From positions 1-57,305 of the forward strand of contig CACYGL010000026.1 in assembly GCA_902773995.1 (NCBI GenBank): a DNA stretch of 57,305 nucleotides, in the 5' to 3' direction. Below, in pieces: positions 37,445 through 46,670 of this stretch. Both the position numbers and the translations under genes were made by a program. Below the pieces are notes generated by a model. It had not been told where the DNA came from. It saw only the letters and a list, made by a program, of their open reading frames with translations, and made no database searches. Each line of letters starts with the position of its first letter. Positions within the stretch are counted from its first letter, which is position 1. The DNA is from an uncultured Coriobacteriaceae bacterium. Its GTDB lineage: Bacteria; Actinomycetota; Coriobacteriia; Coriobacteriales; Atopobiaceae.

Positions 37445-37620
37445 TGCGGGTCCTTCGACAGAATAATGCAAGTTTTCACAGGATAGCTGAAAGCGCGGAG
37501 CCTTGATGATGCGCCCGGCACCGAACGGACACAACCCCATGGGCAAGGCTTGGCAATGGCGCCAGCAGTGGTAGCGTACGAACAGCATCGACCAGCTATC
37601 GCTCTCAGAGGTTAGGTTTC

Positions 37621-39583
37621 GTGCTCATCGCAGTTCTCGTCATGGTTCTCATGCTCTTCGCACCCGGATCTATCGCGCTTGTCGCCGCGGGAATCCCCGC
37701 ATGCGCCTCCCTTGCGCTCTCCCCCATCGTCTCGACGGCATGGCTGGGAGTTGCGGGAGTCGTATACGCACTCGCAGGAATTCCCGCAAACCCACTCACC
37801 GTGTTCGTGCCGCTAACCGCTACCTGCCTGCTAGCGGCGTTTCTTCTCGCACGCCGACGCAGCGGGCTGTCAGAGGTTGGCAAGGGGCTCACCCCACAAG
37901 TCATCCTGCTCTACGTTGCCGCAGGAACCGCCGTCTGCCTCTACGTCTTTGTCTCTCGAGACACCACCGCAGGAGGCTTCATCCAGCAGTGGGACAACGA
38001 CACCCACCTTAGCATCATCCGGGCGTTCGCCGATTCGCAGAGCATGTCTTCGCTCCGTGCAAGCGCCTACCTCACCGCTGCGGACGCCGTCGCCAACCCC
38101 CTTGGCGAGACGGGCGCCATTCTCAGCTTCTACCCGGCCGCCTACCACGGACTTTGCCAATGCCTCCATCGTCGTGTTTGGCTCCGTCGTGTTTCCCCTC
38201 GCGATGGCGCTCTGCATCTCCGAGGTCTTCCGGGACGATGCGGCAGCCCTGCTCGCCGGGGCGGTACTGTGCTGCCTCTTTCCCGCCATGCCCTACGCGC
38301 TAGTCGTCTTTGGGCCGCTCTACCCCAACCTCTTTGCCTTTGCGCTGCTGCCCCTGGGCGTAGCGCTTGTGTTTGGACTTATGCGTGACGAGACGGGAAG
38401 CCACGCGTTCTACGCGGCCGCCCTTCTCGTCACTGTTGTCGCCCTCGCACTTGTGCACCCGAACGCCGACTTCTCGCTTGGCGTGCTCGCCGTGCCTTCC
38501 GTTGCGGTGCACGTCTTTCGCACGCAGCGACACCGCGGCTCCTCCTTCGCACGCGCCTTGGCAATGGCGGCGGGAGTGCTGGCAGTGGCAGTCGCAGCCT
38601 GGGTTGCCCTTTTCAACGCCCCGTTCCTTCAAGGCATCGTCAACAACTACTGGGGCACCTACGAAAGCGTCCCGGAAGCCATCCGCAACCAGGCGTTGCT
38701 CATCACCAGCAGCCACCTCTACGAGCTGCGCGAGGGCCAGCCGCTCCTCTTTGCACTTGCGGCCATCGGGGTGATAACCGACCTCGCCAGGCATCGCCAC
38801 CCTGGGCTGGTGGCCTCCTACGTGATAGTCCAGGTCATGTGCATTGTCGCGGGTTCCGTGGAGGGGCTCGCAAGGCAGCTCCTCACCGGCTTCTGGTACG
38901 CGGACTCCAACCGAATCGCCGCGTTTCTCGTCATCCCCGCCATCATGTTCGCCGCGGAGGGCGTCTCGGGAATCTGCCACCTCGTCAAAACGCGTCTGGG
39001 GAAGTCTCCCAGGCACCCGGGAGTCCGTAGGGCTGCGGTCGTCGCACCGGCGCTCGCCGCCATCGTCCTCGCCTCCGTCGAGGCGTTTGTCCCCATCCAT
39101 TATTACGGCGCACTCAACCATGCCCGCTACGAAATAGACGCCTCGTACGGCCGGTGGAACCCCCTCAACAGCAGTGACATACGCAGCGACCTGCAAGACA
39201 TCAAGGAGATCGTGGGAGACGACACCGTTGCCAACTCGACCTACGACGGGAGCCTGTATCTCTACGGCACCAACGACATCCGCGTGCTCTACAGGACCAA
39301 CGACGGCATTGCCAATAAGCGAGGTCCCCTGGACACGGAGGGCACGCAGCTCGTGCGCACCAGCCTCGACCAGATTGCGACCAACGAGGACGTTCGCGCG
39401 GAGGCGGAGCGCCTGGGCATACGCTGGGTGCTTCAGATGGACGTCACGGGGAGATCCCAGCTGGCAACAAGCTTCTATCGCCCTGAGGACTGGGCGGGCA
39501 TCGAGTCCATAGACGAGAGCACCCCAGGATTCGAGCTTGTCTACAAGGACCGTGACATCAGGTTGTACCGCATAGTGGAGTAA
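37621..39583 (+). pseudogene. DUF6541-like membrane protein, disrupted by frameshift/short deletion
   Basis: Two frames together resemble large Coriobacteriia membrane proteins of the DUF6541 type. The first (from GTG 37621) has WDNDTHLSIIRAFADS and TGAILSFYPAAYHGL. The second, open to 39583, resumes at FANASIVVFGSVVFPLAMAL and continues with GSLYLYGTNDIRVLYRTNDG at the C-terminus. The junction is near 38145-38165. The family usually has about 20 more residues between the YPAA-H segment and the next helix, so a short out-of-frame deletion is likely, not a single-base change. The product probably had about 12 membrane helices and an external domain. An assembly error cannot be excluded. Confidence 0.7.
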
Positions 39584-39676
39584 CGCCGCGGTGCCGCGCG
39601 CCCGTTGCAGGAAGCGCGCAGGCCGCATCGCCTCGCGTCCACGCAGAACGGACACAAGCCCATAAGACCCTTTCTC

Positions 39677-39682
39677 TATAAT
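39677..39682 (+). promoter_or_regulatory. Candidate -10 element for the PBP1A gene
   Basis: A perfect TATAAT lies 32 nt before the ATG. I see no clear -35 hexamer 16-18 nt upstream. Confidence 0.4.
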
Positions 39683-39713
39683 GTGATGGATTGTGTCCAC
39701 ACAAGGAGGTTCC

Positions 39714-41981
39714 ATGGGCATCAGGACCCGCAGGGCTCGCAAGCATTCCAGCACGCACGCCGTCGGCTTTGGCATCGCCGGCGTCTTTGGTTTCATCGCG
39801 CTCTTTGCGTTGGCGCTCGCGCTCTCGCTGGGAACGGTCGTCGACTCGTGGCTCCAGGACCTGCCGGACTACGAGTCTGCAGACGCCTACCTGGTTGCCG
39901 AGCCAACGATCGTCTATGCCGCGGACGGCACCGAGATCGCCCAGTACTACCTGCAGAACCGCCGTTCCGTCACACTCGACCAGATCTCCGACTACGTGAA
40001 GAAGGGCACGGTCGACGTCGAGGACGAGCGCTTCTACCGGCACAACGGCGTTGACCCGCAGGGCATCCTGCGCGCCGTAGCAAGCCAGCTCAGCGGCCGC
40101 TCCGAGGGCGCCTCCACCATCACGCAGCAGCTCGTGCGAAACACCGTCCTCTCGTCCGAGCAGTTCGACCAGACACTCAAGCGCAAGGTACGCGAGGCCT
40201 ACATCGCCATCCAGATGGAGAAGACCTACTCCAAGGACCAGATCCTCAACATGTACCTCAACACCATCTACTACGGCGAGGGCGCCTACGGCATCGAGGC
40301 CGCAAGCGTCACCTACTTCAACAAGGACGCGAGCGAGCTCACCCTGGCCGAGGCAGCAACGCTTGTGGGCATCCCCAACTCGCCCTCCTACTACGACCCG
40401 TTCGTGAACCCCGACGCCTGCGTCGAGCGCCGCAACAAGGTCCTGGGCAACATGCTCGAGATGGGCGACATCACGCAGGACGAGTACAACGAGGCCACCG
40501 CCGAGGAGCTCGTCCTCAACCCCGGCTCGCTCCAGGACGAGACGTCTGGCTCCTACCCCTACTTCACCGACTACGTGAAGACGCTCCTTCTCAACGACTT
40601 CGACAACGACACCATCCTCAAGGGCGGCCTGCGCGTCTACACCACCCTCGAGCCCGACAAGCAGAACGCCGCCGACGAGGCAGTGAACGACCTCATCTCC
40701 AAGTCCGGCAACGACCAGCTCTCCGCCGCGCTCGTGTCCGTCGACAACACCAACGGCCACATCGTGGCGATGGTCGGCGGCACCAACTACGGATACGACG
40801 AGACCCAGGGCCAGAGCTCGATCAACCTCGCCATCAGCCAGCGGCAGGCTGGCTCCAGCTTCAAGCCGTTCATGCTCATGGCGGCGATGATCGACGGCAT
40901 GAACCCCTCCATCATCCTCAACTGCAACTCGCCCATGCAGATCACGTCCACCTGGACGCCCCACAACTACGAGAACGCGCAGTACGGCTACGTATCGCTC
41001 GCGCGCGCGACAGAGCTCTCCTCCAACACCGCATACGCGCAGGTCGTGATGGCCGTTGGCGTTGACAAGCTCATCGAGACCGCCCATCTCATGGGCATCG
41101 ACTCGGACCTCTCGTCCGTCCCCTCGCTGGTGCTTGGCTCCTCCGGCGTCACCCCGCTCGAGATGTGCGAGGCGTACAGCGTCTTTGCCACCAACGGCGT
41201 CCACCGCGATGCGATCGCCATCACCAAGATCGAGGACCGCAACGGCAACACGGTCTATGAGCACGAGGACGATCCCAAGCAGGTCATCGACGAGGGCGTT
41301 GCCCAGGATGCGCGCAAGGTCCTCGAGGGGGTTGTCAAGGCGGGCTACACCACCAACTACGTGCATGCCAACTTCACCGCGAACCAGCCGGTGGGCGGCA
41401 AGACCGGTACCTCCGACAAGGCCGACAACCTCTGGTTCTGCGGCTTCACCCCGCAGCTCACCACCACGGTCTGGTGCGGCAACCGTGACAACAACCAGGC
41501 CGCGCATTACAAGGGAGCGCTCGCCTCGACGCCCACCACGGCGCAGCCCATCTGGACGGACTACATGAACACCGTCCTCAAGGGCCTGGACCGCGAGGAG
41601 TTCCCCAAGTCCACCGAGACCGTGACCTACAAGGACAACAGCTCCTGGACGTTCGTGGGCACCTCTGCCTCGGTGAACTCGACCACGTATAACACCGTGA
41701 CGGACACCACCACGAAGACCACGACCGACGAGACCAACACCAACGCCACCCCCTCCGAGAAGACAAACGAGTCGACGAATGGTGGCACTAGCAACACGGG
41801 TACCGGCACCGGCGGAAACGGGGGCACCGGTGGGAATGGCGGTACCGGTGGCACCGGCGGCAACACCGGTAACACCGGGAACACCGGCGGCACGACCAAC
41901 GGCGGGACTGGCGAGAACAACGGCGGTGGCGCCGGCGGCAACACCGGAGAGAACGCTGGTGGCGAGAACAACGGCCAGTAG
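39714..41981 (+). CDS. Class A penicillin-binding protein (transglycosylase/transpeptidase)
   Basis: A 755-residue bifunctional peptidoglycan synthase. A basic N-terminus and one membrane anchor (about 22-45) are followed by the GT51 transglycosylase with catalytic Glu103 (VEDERFYRHNG) and ASTITQQLVRN. The transpeptidase has Ser381-x-x-Lys384 (GSSFKPF), SSN (436-438) and KTG (563-565, GGKTGTSDKA). The C-terminus, about 85 residues, is a low-complexity Thr/Asn/Gly tail with GGTGGN-type repeats, likely a flexible wall-spanning extension. ATG 39714 is chosen for AAGGAGG 4 nt upstream. A strong terminator follows. Confidence 0.95.
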   Translation: MGIRTRRARKHSSTHAVGFGIAGVFGFIALFALALALSLGTVVDSWLQDLPDYESADAYLVAEPTIVYAADGTEIAQYYLQNRRSVTLDQISDYVKKGTVDVEDERFYRHNGVDPQGILRAVASQLSGRSEGASTITQQLVRNTVLSSEQFDQTLKRKVREAYIAIQMEKTYSKDQILNMYLNTIYYGEGAYGIEAASVTYFNKDASELTLAEAATLVGIPNSPSYYDPFVNPDACVERRNKVLGNMLEMGDITQDEYNEATAEELVLNPGSLQDETSGSYPYFTDYVKTLLLNDFDNDTILKGGLRVYTTLEPDKQNAADEAVNDLISKSGNDQLSAALVSVDNTNGHIVAMVGGTNYGYDETQGQSSINLAISQRQAGSSFKPFMLMAAMIDGMNPSIILNCNSPMQITSTWTPHNYENAQYGYVSLARATELSSNTAYAQVVMAVGVDKLIETAHLMGIDSDLSSVPSLVLGSSGVTPLEMCEAYSVFATNGVHRDAIAITKIEDRNGNTVYEHEDDPKQVIDEGVAQDARKVLEGVVKAGYTTNYVHANFTANQPVGGKTGTSDKADNLWFCGFTPQLTTTVWCGNRDNNQAAHYKGALASTPTTAQPIWTDYMNTVLKGLDREEFPKSTETVTYKDNSSWTFVGTSASVNSTTYNTVTDTTTKTTTDETNTNATPSEKTNESTNGGTSNTGTGTGGNGGTGGNGGTGGTGGNTGNTGNTGGTTNGGTGENNGGGAGGNTGENAGGENNGQ

Positions 41982-42024
41982 CGGCAGAGCGCCACGGCAG
42001 CCAGCACGGACTACATACACACGA

Positions 42025-42055
42025 AAGGGGCCTCGGCAACGTGCCGAGGCCCCTT
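42025..42055. terminator. Strong hairpin terminator between PBP1A and argR
   Basis: GGGGCCTCGGCA pairs perfectly with TGCCGAGGCCCC around ACG, extended by two A-T pairs (14 bp). It lies between convergent genes and can serve both; T-rich bases follow on the plus strand. Confidence 0.8.
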
Positions 42056-42107
42056 CTCTGTGACGATGGAACATGCGGCCACCACGAGCCGCTAGGCAAG
42101 CGCCCCG

Positions 42108-42542
42108 CTACTTGGAGCTTCCGAGCTTCTTCACGAGCGCCTGCAGGTCGGCAGCGTGCTGCCCGTCGACCGCGACGACGAGCACGGTGTCGTTGCCGGC
42201 AACGGAGCCCAGTGCGTGGGAGAGCGCAGCGCCGTCGATGGCGGCGGCAACGCCGGAGGCGGTACCCGGCTGGCACTTGATCACCACGAGGTTCTCGGCC
42301 CTAAGCACGTCGACCACGAACTCCGAGAGCATGCGCTGGAGGTGCAGGTCCTCGGAGAGCACGTAGATGCCCTCGGGAAGCTTGCGCAGGCCCATCTCGG
42401 TGATGTCTCTCGACACCGTTGCCTGAGTGCACGAGAAGCCCATCGCCTGGAGCTCCTCGACCAGCGCACGCTGGGTGCGGATGGACTTGTCGCGAATGAT
42501 CTGCCTGATGGCTTCCTGCCTGTCGTTTCTCTGCTTCGCCAC
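42108..42542 (-). CDS. argR: Arginine repressor
   Basis: A 144-residue ArgR/AhrC-type regulator that binds ARG boxes with arginine as corepressor. The N-terminal winged helix has RQEAIRQIIRDKSIRTQRAL and the recognition segment TQATVSRDITEMGLRKL. The C-terminal hexamer domain has NLVVIKCQPGTASGVAAAID with the arginine-contact region and GNDTVLVVAVD. It is monocistronic here; no arginine biosynthesis genes are in the window. An inverted repeat upstream (42621-42636) could be an autoregulatory site. Confidence 0.93.
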   Translation of the reverse strand: MAKQRNDRQEAIRQIIRDKSIRTQRALVEELQAMGFSCTQATVSRDITEMGLRKLPEGIYVLSEDLHLQRMLSEFVVDVLRAENLVVIKCQPGTASGVAAAIDGAALSHALGSVAGNDTVLVVAVDGQHAADLQALVKKLGSSK

Positions 42543-42620
42543 GTGACGCCTCTCAACCTGCGGCCCATGCCGGCATCGGCATGGCTACCAAGAATGGTGA
42601 ATACTTTCTTCGGATTATAC

Positions 42621-42636
42621 GTATCAAACATGATAC
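42621..42636. promoter_or_regulatory. Inverted repeat upstream of argR, possible operator
   Basis: GTATC and GATAC flank six bases in an AT-rich patch 79-94 bp before the argR start. ARG boxes are weakly conserved palindromes of about this size, so autoregulation is possible but unproven. Confidence 0.3.
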
Positions 42637-42872
42637 ATGAGCATCCGCGCGGATTCGGTCACGCAAGCAACATACCAGCGGGTAGATGCGTTGGTTATCC
42701 ACTCGAAACAAATGCGCTGCCGCTTATGGGCGTGAGTAACGCGCTGGCGCCGCTGGGAGAACTTGCGTACGACGCAAACGCAACACTGTCTTATAGTGCA
42801 TAGAAGGCATGCGAGGCGACGTCCCGGAAAGCGGGTTCGGTCACGCGCCATTCGCAAGACTGCATCAATCTT

Positions 42873-42890
42873 TGGTGCGCCCGCGCACCA
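42873..42890 (+). promoter_or_regulatory. Hairpin just upstream of the ribosome site of the C39-like gene
   Basis: TGGTGCGC and GCGCACCA pair perfectly (8 bp) around CC, ending 3 nt before AAGGAGG. It could modulate translation or be an operator. Confidence 0.35.
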
Positions 42891-42904
42891 TGCAAGGAGG
42901 AACA

Positions 42905-44005
42905 ATGGAGTACTCCGACGGCAGGCCCCAGAGGTCGCAGCGAGGCACGGGGGCACCTCGAGGCGGTCGTCCCGCAGGCGACGGGGGCCGCTCCCACCGA
43001 GGTGGCTCGCATGGCGGTCGCAGCAGGGGCGGCGGGTCCAGGCCTCGTCAGCAGAGGCCGCTCGGCTCTGGCCCTCAGGGCCGAAACAGGCGGACGGGAT
43101 ACCAGCTGCGAAGCCGGAGCATCGACTTTGGCAACGCTGGCCGTCGGCGCATAGGCGGTTTTGACGCACGCATGGTCCTCGCGCTTGTGCTGGCAATTCT
43201 CGCCGTGGTCCTTCTCATCTTTGCCGTGTCCAGCTGCGTCGCGAACAACGCCGCCCAGAAGCAGGAGGAGACCGAGGCCGAGAAGCCCCGCGTGGCGAGC
43301 GGCATCTCCGACGAGCTCTCCGCGGCACTCACCACCCGCCTCGACCAGGACGACCAGATAGCCCAGATCGCGAGCAACGCGGACCAGTACGCAGACGAGC
43401 GCCTGGTCGAGCTGGCGCTCAACGAGCCGGACGCGGTGTCTCTCGTCGCGGGCTACCTGACCTCGGACAAGACGGCGCAGGCATACGACGAGGAGGCGTC
43501 TGTTGGCAGCTATCCGCAGCTCTTCGACTGGGACTCCCGCTGGGGCGCGGTCGACTACGCGGGCGGGGCGCTTGCGATGACGGGCTCGGGCCCAACCGTG
43601 ATGGCGATGGCCACGATTGGCCTCACCGGCTCGACGGACAACACCCCTGCGACCATTGCGGCGCTGGCCGAGAAGGACGGGCTTGCCACGGGCGACTCGT
43701 ACCTGAGCGGCGACTTCTTCACCACCGAGTCGAACTCGCTCGGCGTGGTGTACCACACCTACGACACCTCTGCCGAGAACATCTCCGCCGTGCTCACCTC
43801 CGGAACGGTGCTTGCCATGGAGGTCAAGGCGGACTCGCTCACCCCCTACGAGCACTGGGTCCTTGTGGTCGAGAAGGGCTCTGACGGCTCCTACACCGTC
43901 CACGACCCTACCTCGAGCAGCGTGACCGCCAAGGCCTGGGATGCCGACACGCTCGCGAACGCCTCGACGGGCAAGTTCTACGCACTCACGAAGATGGCGT
44001 CGTAG
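42905..44005 (+). CDS. Membrane-anchored C39-like peptidase-fold protein lacking the catalytic Cys
   Basis: A 366-residue protein. The first about 85 residues are Gly/Arg/Ser-rich and strongly basic, followed by a membrane anchor (about 88-112, VLALVLAILAVVLLIFAVSS) and an extracellular domain. The domain matches Peptidase_C39_2: FDWDSRWGAVDYAGGALA, then MTGSGPTVMAMA, with EHWVLVV (His317) and VHDPTSSS (Asp334) later. In active members the second segment reads SGCGPT; here the Cys position is Ser228. So it is probably an inactive binding protein or an unusual hydrolase. ATG 42905 is preceded by AAGGAGG. It converges on the aminopeptidase gene. Confidence 0.8.
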   Translation: MEYSDGRPQRSQRGTGAPRGGRPAGDGGRSHRGGSHGGRSRGGGSRPRQQRPLGSGPQGRNRRTGYQLRSRSIDFGNAGRRRIGGFDARMVLALVLAILAVVLLIFAVSSCVANNAAQKQEETEAEKPRVASGISDELSAALTTRLDQDDQIAQIASNADQYADERLVELALNEPDAVSLVAGYLTSDKTAQAYDEEASVGSYPQLFDWDSRWGAVDYAGGALAMTGSGPTVMAMATIGLTGSTDNTPATIAALAEKDGLATGDSYLSGDFFTTESNSLGVVYHTYDTSAENISAVLTSGTVLAMEVKADSLTPYEHWVLVVEKGSDGSYTVHDPTSSSVTAKAWDADTLANASTGKFYALTKMAS

Positions 44006-44064
44006 CGACACTGCGGGCGCGGCTGCTACGGCGGCGCCTGGCCTTGCGGATAGTGCATAACTGC

Positions 44065-44097
44065 GGGCGGGCAGCTGCGGCGAAGCGGCGCCCGCCC
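44065..44097. terminator. GC-rich hairpin between convergent genes, possible terminator
   Basis: GGGCGGGC pairs with GCCCGCCC around a 17-nt loop. It touches the stop codon of the aminopeptidase gene. No T-run follows, so termination is uncertain. Confidence 0.35.
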
Positions 44098-45017
44098 TAC
44101 TCGTGCTCCTCGAGGAAGCGCTCGACCACCGCGTTGTAGCGCTCGGGCTGCTCGCCGTGGACCCAGTGGGTGCCGTCGGGAAAGAGCTCCCAGCGGGAGC
44201 CGGGGATGCCGTCTGCCACCTGCTTGGCCACAAGCGGCGTGCACTCGTCCGCCGCGCCAGAGGTCACGAGCGTGGGGACGTCAATCGTGGGCAGCTGGTC
44301 CACCACGCTCCAGTGCGAGAGCGCGCCCGTGACCACGAACTCGCTCATGCCCTGCATGAAGTGGTAGCACTCGTCGCCCACCGGGTCGGGTTCCGGGCTG
44401 TGAAGATGCGCGGGCCTCTCGTCCTCGGGAACCTTCGAGACGTAGCGGCGGTAGTACTCGGCCGTCGCCGCGCGGACCTCGGGGCGGGTGTAGTCACCGT
44501 CGACGTCCGCCTGCGCGAGGGCCTCGTCCATCTCGCGCGGCAGGTAGTGGCGAAGGCGTATGGCCTCGTGGAGCCACAGGTCCATGCTTGCGGGAGAACT
44601 GGCAACCACCATGGACGCCAGGCCGTCGTGGCCGTGCGCGTGCCAGGGCTCGCCGATGGCGTACATCATGGCGAGCATGCCGCCCCAGCTCTGGCCCAGG
44701 ACGTGCAGGCGGTCCCAGCCAAAGTGCGTGGCGAGGTGCTCGCGGACGCAGGCCAGCTCGTCGAGGAAGAGCGAGCAGCCCCAGCGCTCCGGCAGGGGCG
44801 GCGTCTTGGAGCGGCCGCAGGAGATCTGGTCGTAGTAGATGACGGCACGACCGTACTTCTCGGCGATGCCGTCAAGGGACTGCAGGTAGTAGTGGGCGGC
44901 CCCCGGCCCGCCGTGCAGGACGAGAAGGGGCAGCCTGCCCGGCTGGCACTCCCCCGCCACCCGGTAGTACGTCTGGTACCCAGCGAACGGGATGTAGCCC
45001 TCGCGCTCCTCGAGCAT
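44097..45017 (-). CDS. pip: Proline iminopeptidase-family alpha/beta hydrolase
   Basis: A 306-residue S33-family hydrolase that by family releases N-terminal proline or other residues from peptides. It has the oxyanion motif LHGGPGAAH, nucleophile Ser110 in GQSWGG, Asp257 (SGAADECTP) and His284 (GTHWVHGEQP), a complete triad with a cap domain between. ATG 45017 is chosen because of GAGGAG 9 nt upstream; the longer frame to 45107 adds unrelated basic residues. There is no signal peptide, so it is cytoplasmic. Substrate range is inferred. Confidence 0.88.
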   Translation of the reverse strand: MLEEREGYIPFAGYQTYYRVAGECQPGRLPLLVLHGGPGAAHYYLQSLDGIAEKYGRAVIYYDQISCGRSKTPPLPERWGCSLFLDELACVREHLATHFGWDRLHVLGQSWGGMLAMMYAIGEPWHAHGHDGLASMVVASSPASMDLWLHEAIRLRHYLPREMDEALAQADVDGDYTRPEVRAATAEYYRRYVSKVPEDERPAHLHSPEPDPVGDECYHFMQGMSEFVVTGALSHWSVVDQLPTIDVPTLVTSGAADECTPLVAKQVADGIPGSRWELFPDGTHWVHGEQPERYNAVVERFLEEHE

Positions 45018-45096
45018 GATGTCGCGCTCCTCTCGGCCGTCTGTTCTTCTCGCCGCGCGTCCCTGCAGGGTCGCCGATGCAGCTTGCGCTACGCTC

Positions 45097-46040
45097 CTAC
45101 GCGGCAACCAGCGCGAAGTACGCGATGACGGCGACGCCGAGCACGATTCGGTACCAGCCGAATGGCTTGAAGTCGTGCTTCTTCACGAAGCCCATGAGGA
45201 AGCGGATCGCCGCGAGCGAGACGAGAAACGCCACGACGCAGCCCGTGAGCAGGATGGCCGCCTCAGAGCCGGAGAACGCGTTGCCCTTGAGGAAGAACTT
45301 CACGAGGCGCAGGCCCGAGGCGCCCACCATGACGGGGATTGCCAGGTAGAACGTGAACTGCGCGACAACGGTGCGCGAGCAGCCCAGGATGAGGCCGCCG
45401 ATGATGGTGGAGCCGGAGCGCGAGGTGCCCGGGACGATGGAGAGCACCTGGAAGAGGCCGATGCCCAGGGCTCCGCGTCTGCCACCTGCGAGACCGTGAG
45501 CTCCTGCTGGGGCTGGGGTGCGTTGGCTTGGGCGCCAGAGAAGTGGCGCGGATGGTACGAGCCGGATGCGCTTGCCGCAACGGTGGAGCCTGCGGCAGGG
45601 GCTGCCATCAGGCGCTGTGCGCGACGCTCACGGACGGTCTCGATCACGATGAAGGCAATGCCGTAGACGATAAGGGCAGCGGCAATCACGAAGGGGCTAC
45701 CCAGGTGGTCCTCGATCCAATCGTCAAGCGGCAGGCCCACTACCGCGGCGGGGATACAGGCGACGATGGTCTTGCCCCAGAGGGTCCAGGTGGAACGGCG
45801 CTCGTCGGCCGACTTGGAGCGCGAGAAGGGGTTGAGCTCGTGGAAGAAGGCAACGAGAACGGCGATGATGGCGCCGAGCTGAATCACCACGAGGAACATG
45901 TCCCAGAAGTCCTTCGAGACACTGAGCGGCATGAACTGCTCGAGAAGGAGCATGTGCCCCGTTGACGAGATGGGCAGCCACTCGGTGATGCCCTCGACCA
46001 CGCCATAGATCGCTGCCTTGAGAAGCTCGAGAAGATTCAC
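45097..46040 (-). pseudogene. uppP: Undecaprenyl-diphosphatase UppP/BacA, split by a one-base frameshift
   Basis: A membrane phosphatase that recycles undecaprenyl diphosphate for cell-wall synthesis. The N-terminal frame (GTG 46040, GGAAGGGG upstream) has [18 protein letters not shown], the family's first signature. The C-terminal frame has [18 protein letters not shown], the second, and ends at 45097. At about 45470-45473 the frame changes; one extra G in the coding strand would restore [20 protein letters not shown] without losing any residue. UppP is important for wall synthesis, so a sequencing error is quite possible. A polar insert of about 45 residues precedes the break. Confidence 0.85.
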
Positions 46041-46190
46041 GGTTCCCCTTCCTTGCGCCGCCCGGCGGCGACTGTGCGTACCTTCATTTGTTGCGTCTTG
46101 TCAATGATGAAGGGGTCGTGCGGAGCATGGCGCGCGGGCAACGCGCATTCAGCGAAAAACTACGTGAAACAAAGGGAGTTTCCCTTTGTC

Positions 46191-46424
46191 TCATTCTGTG
46201 AGAGAAGCTGGCGCGGGGGCTTGCTCGCCGGGGTCCTGGGGCTCGACGTCCTGGGTTGCGACCGTACCGTGCGCGTCATCGCGCACGTCGACCTTGAGCA
46301 TTTGGGGGACGCCCCAGGCGAGTAAGCCCGCGAGCAGCGCAATTGCCGCCGCGATGAGAAGCGTGACAAGAATGGAGCGCCCGGGCTGCTCGTCCGGTTG
46401 TTGGCCCTTGGGATTCTCGTCCAC
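46191..46424 (-). CDS. Small membrane protein of unknown function
   Basis: A 77-residue protein with a hydrophilic N-terminus, one membrane segment (about 17-40, SILVTLLIAAAIALLAGLLA) and an acidic Pro/Ala-rich external tail. The start is a GTG at 46424, with AGGAAGG upstream. It is not a recognised family. It lies between uppP and a 74-bp repeat element. The composition and ribosome site suggest a real gene. Confidence 0.55.
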   Translation of the reverse strand: MDENPKGQQPDEQPGRSILVTLLIAAAIALLAGLLAWGVPQMLKVDVRDDAHGTVATQDVEPQDPGEQAPAPASLTE

Positions 46425-46563
46425 GCTTCCATACCTTCCTGCCTGCTTTTTCTACGGCGACATTCTACCCCGAGTGGCAGGGGGTCAGAAACGCACTCCG
46501 GGCGGCGGAATCCTTACCCTCGGCTCCCCCCGACTTCCCTCCGAGCTCCTCCCGGCTCTCCCG

Positions 46564-46637
46564 AACTACGCACGGTCGCGATTCAGGTTTGTGGATTGCT
46601 GGGCTTTTGTCATCCTCCCCCTCAGCCGTGCGTAGTT
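46564..46637 (+). repeat. 74-bp element with terminal inverted repeats (REP/MITE-like family 2), copy 1
   Basis: It begins AACTACGCACGG and ends CCGTGCGTAGTT, so the ends pair over 12 bp. The middle contains CAGGTTTGTGGATTGCTGG. A second copy of the same length lies inverted at 48043-48116, and the two differ at only about ten positions, most in the right third. This copy is 34 bp from the stop of the DUF559-like gene. Confidence 0.9.
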
Positions 46638-46670
46638 CCAACACATGTTGGGCCGTCGCGTTTATCGGCG

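Larger units (their letters stand above)
42543..42904. other. Divergent intergenic region between argR and the C39-like gene
   Basis: No gene is seen in these 362 bp. They hold an inverted repeat at 42621-42636 on the argR side and a perfect hairpin at 42873-42890 just before the ribosome site of the next gene. A TATAGT near 42794 could be a -10 element for the plus-strand gene. Confidence 0.4.

Noticed and set aside
39558..42074. An 838-codon open frame on the minus strand opposite the PBP1A gene
   Set aside because: It mirrors codon bias of the real plus-strand gene, has composition unlike a protein (mostly V, G, D, R, L) and no ribosome site. The plus strand has a full family match.
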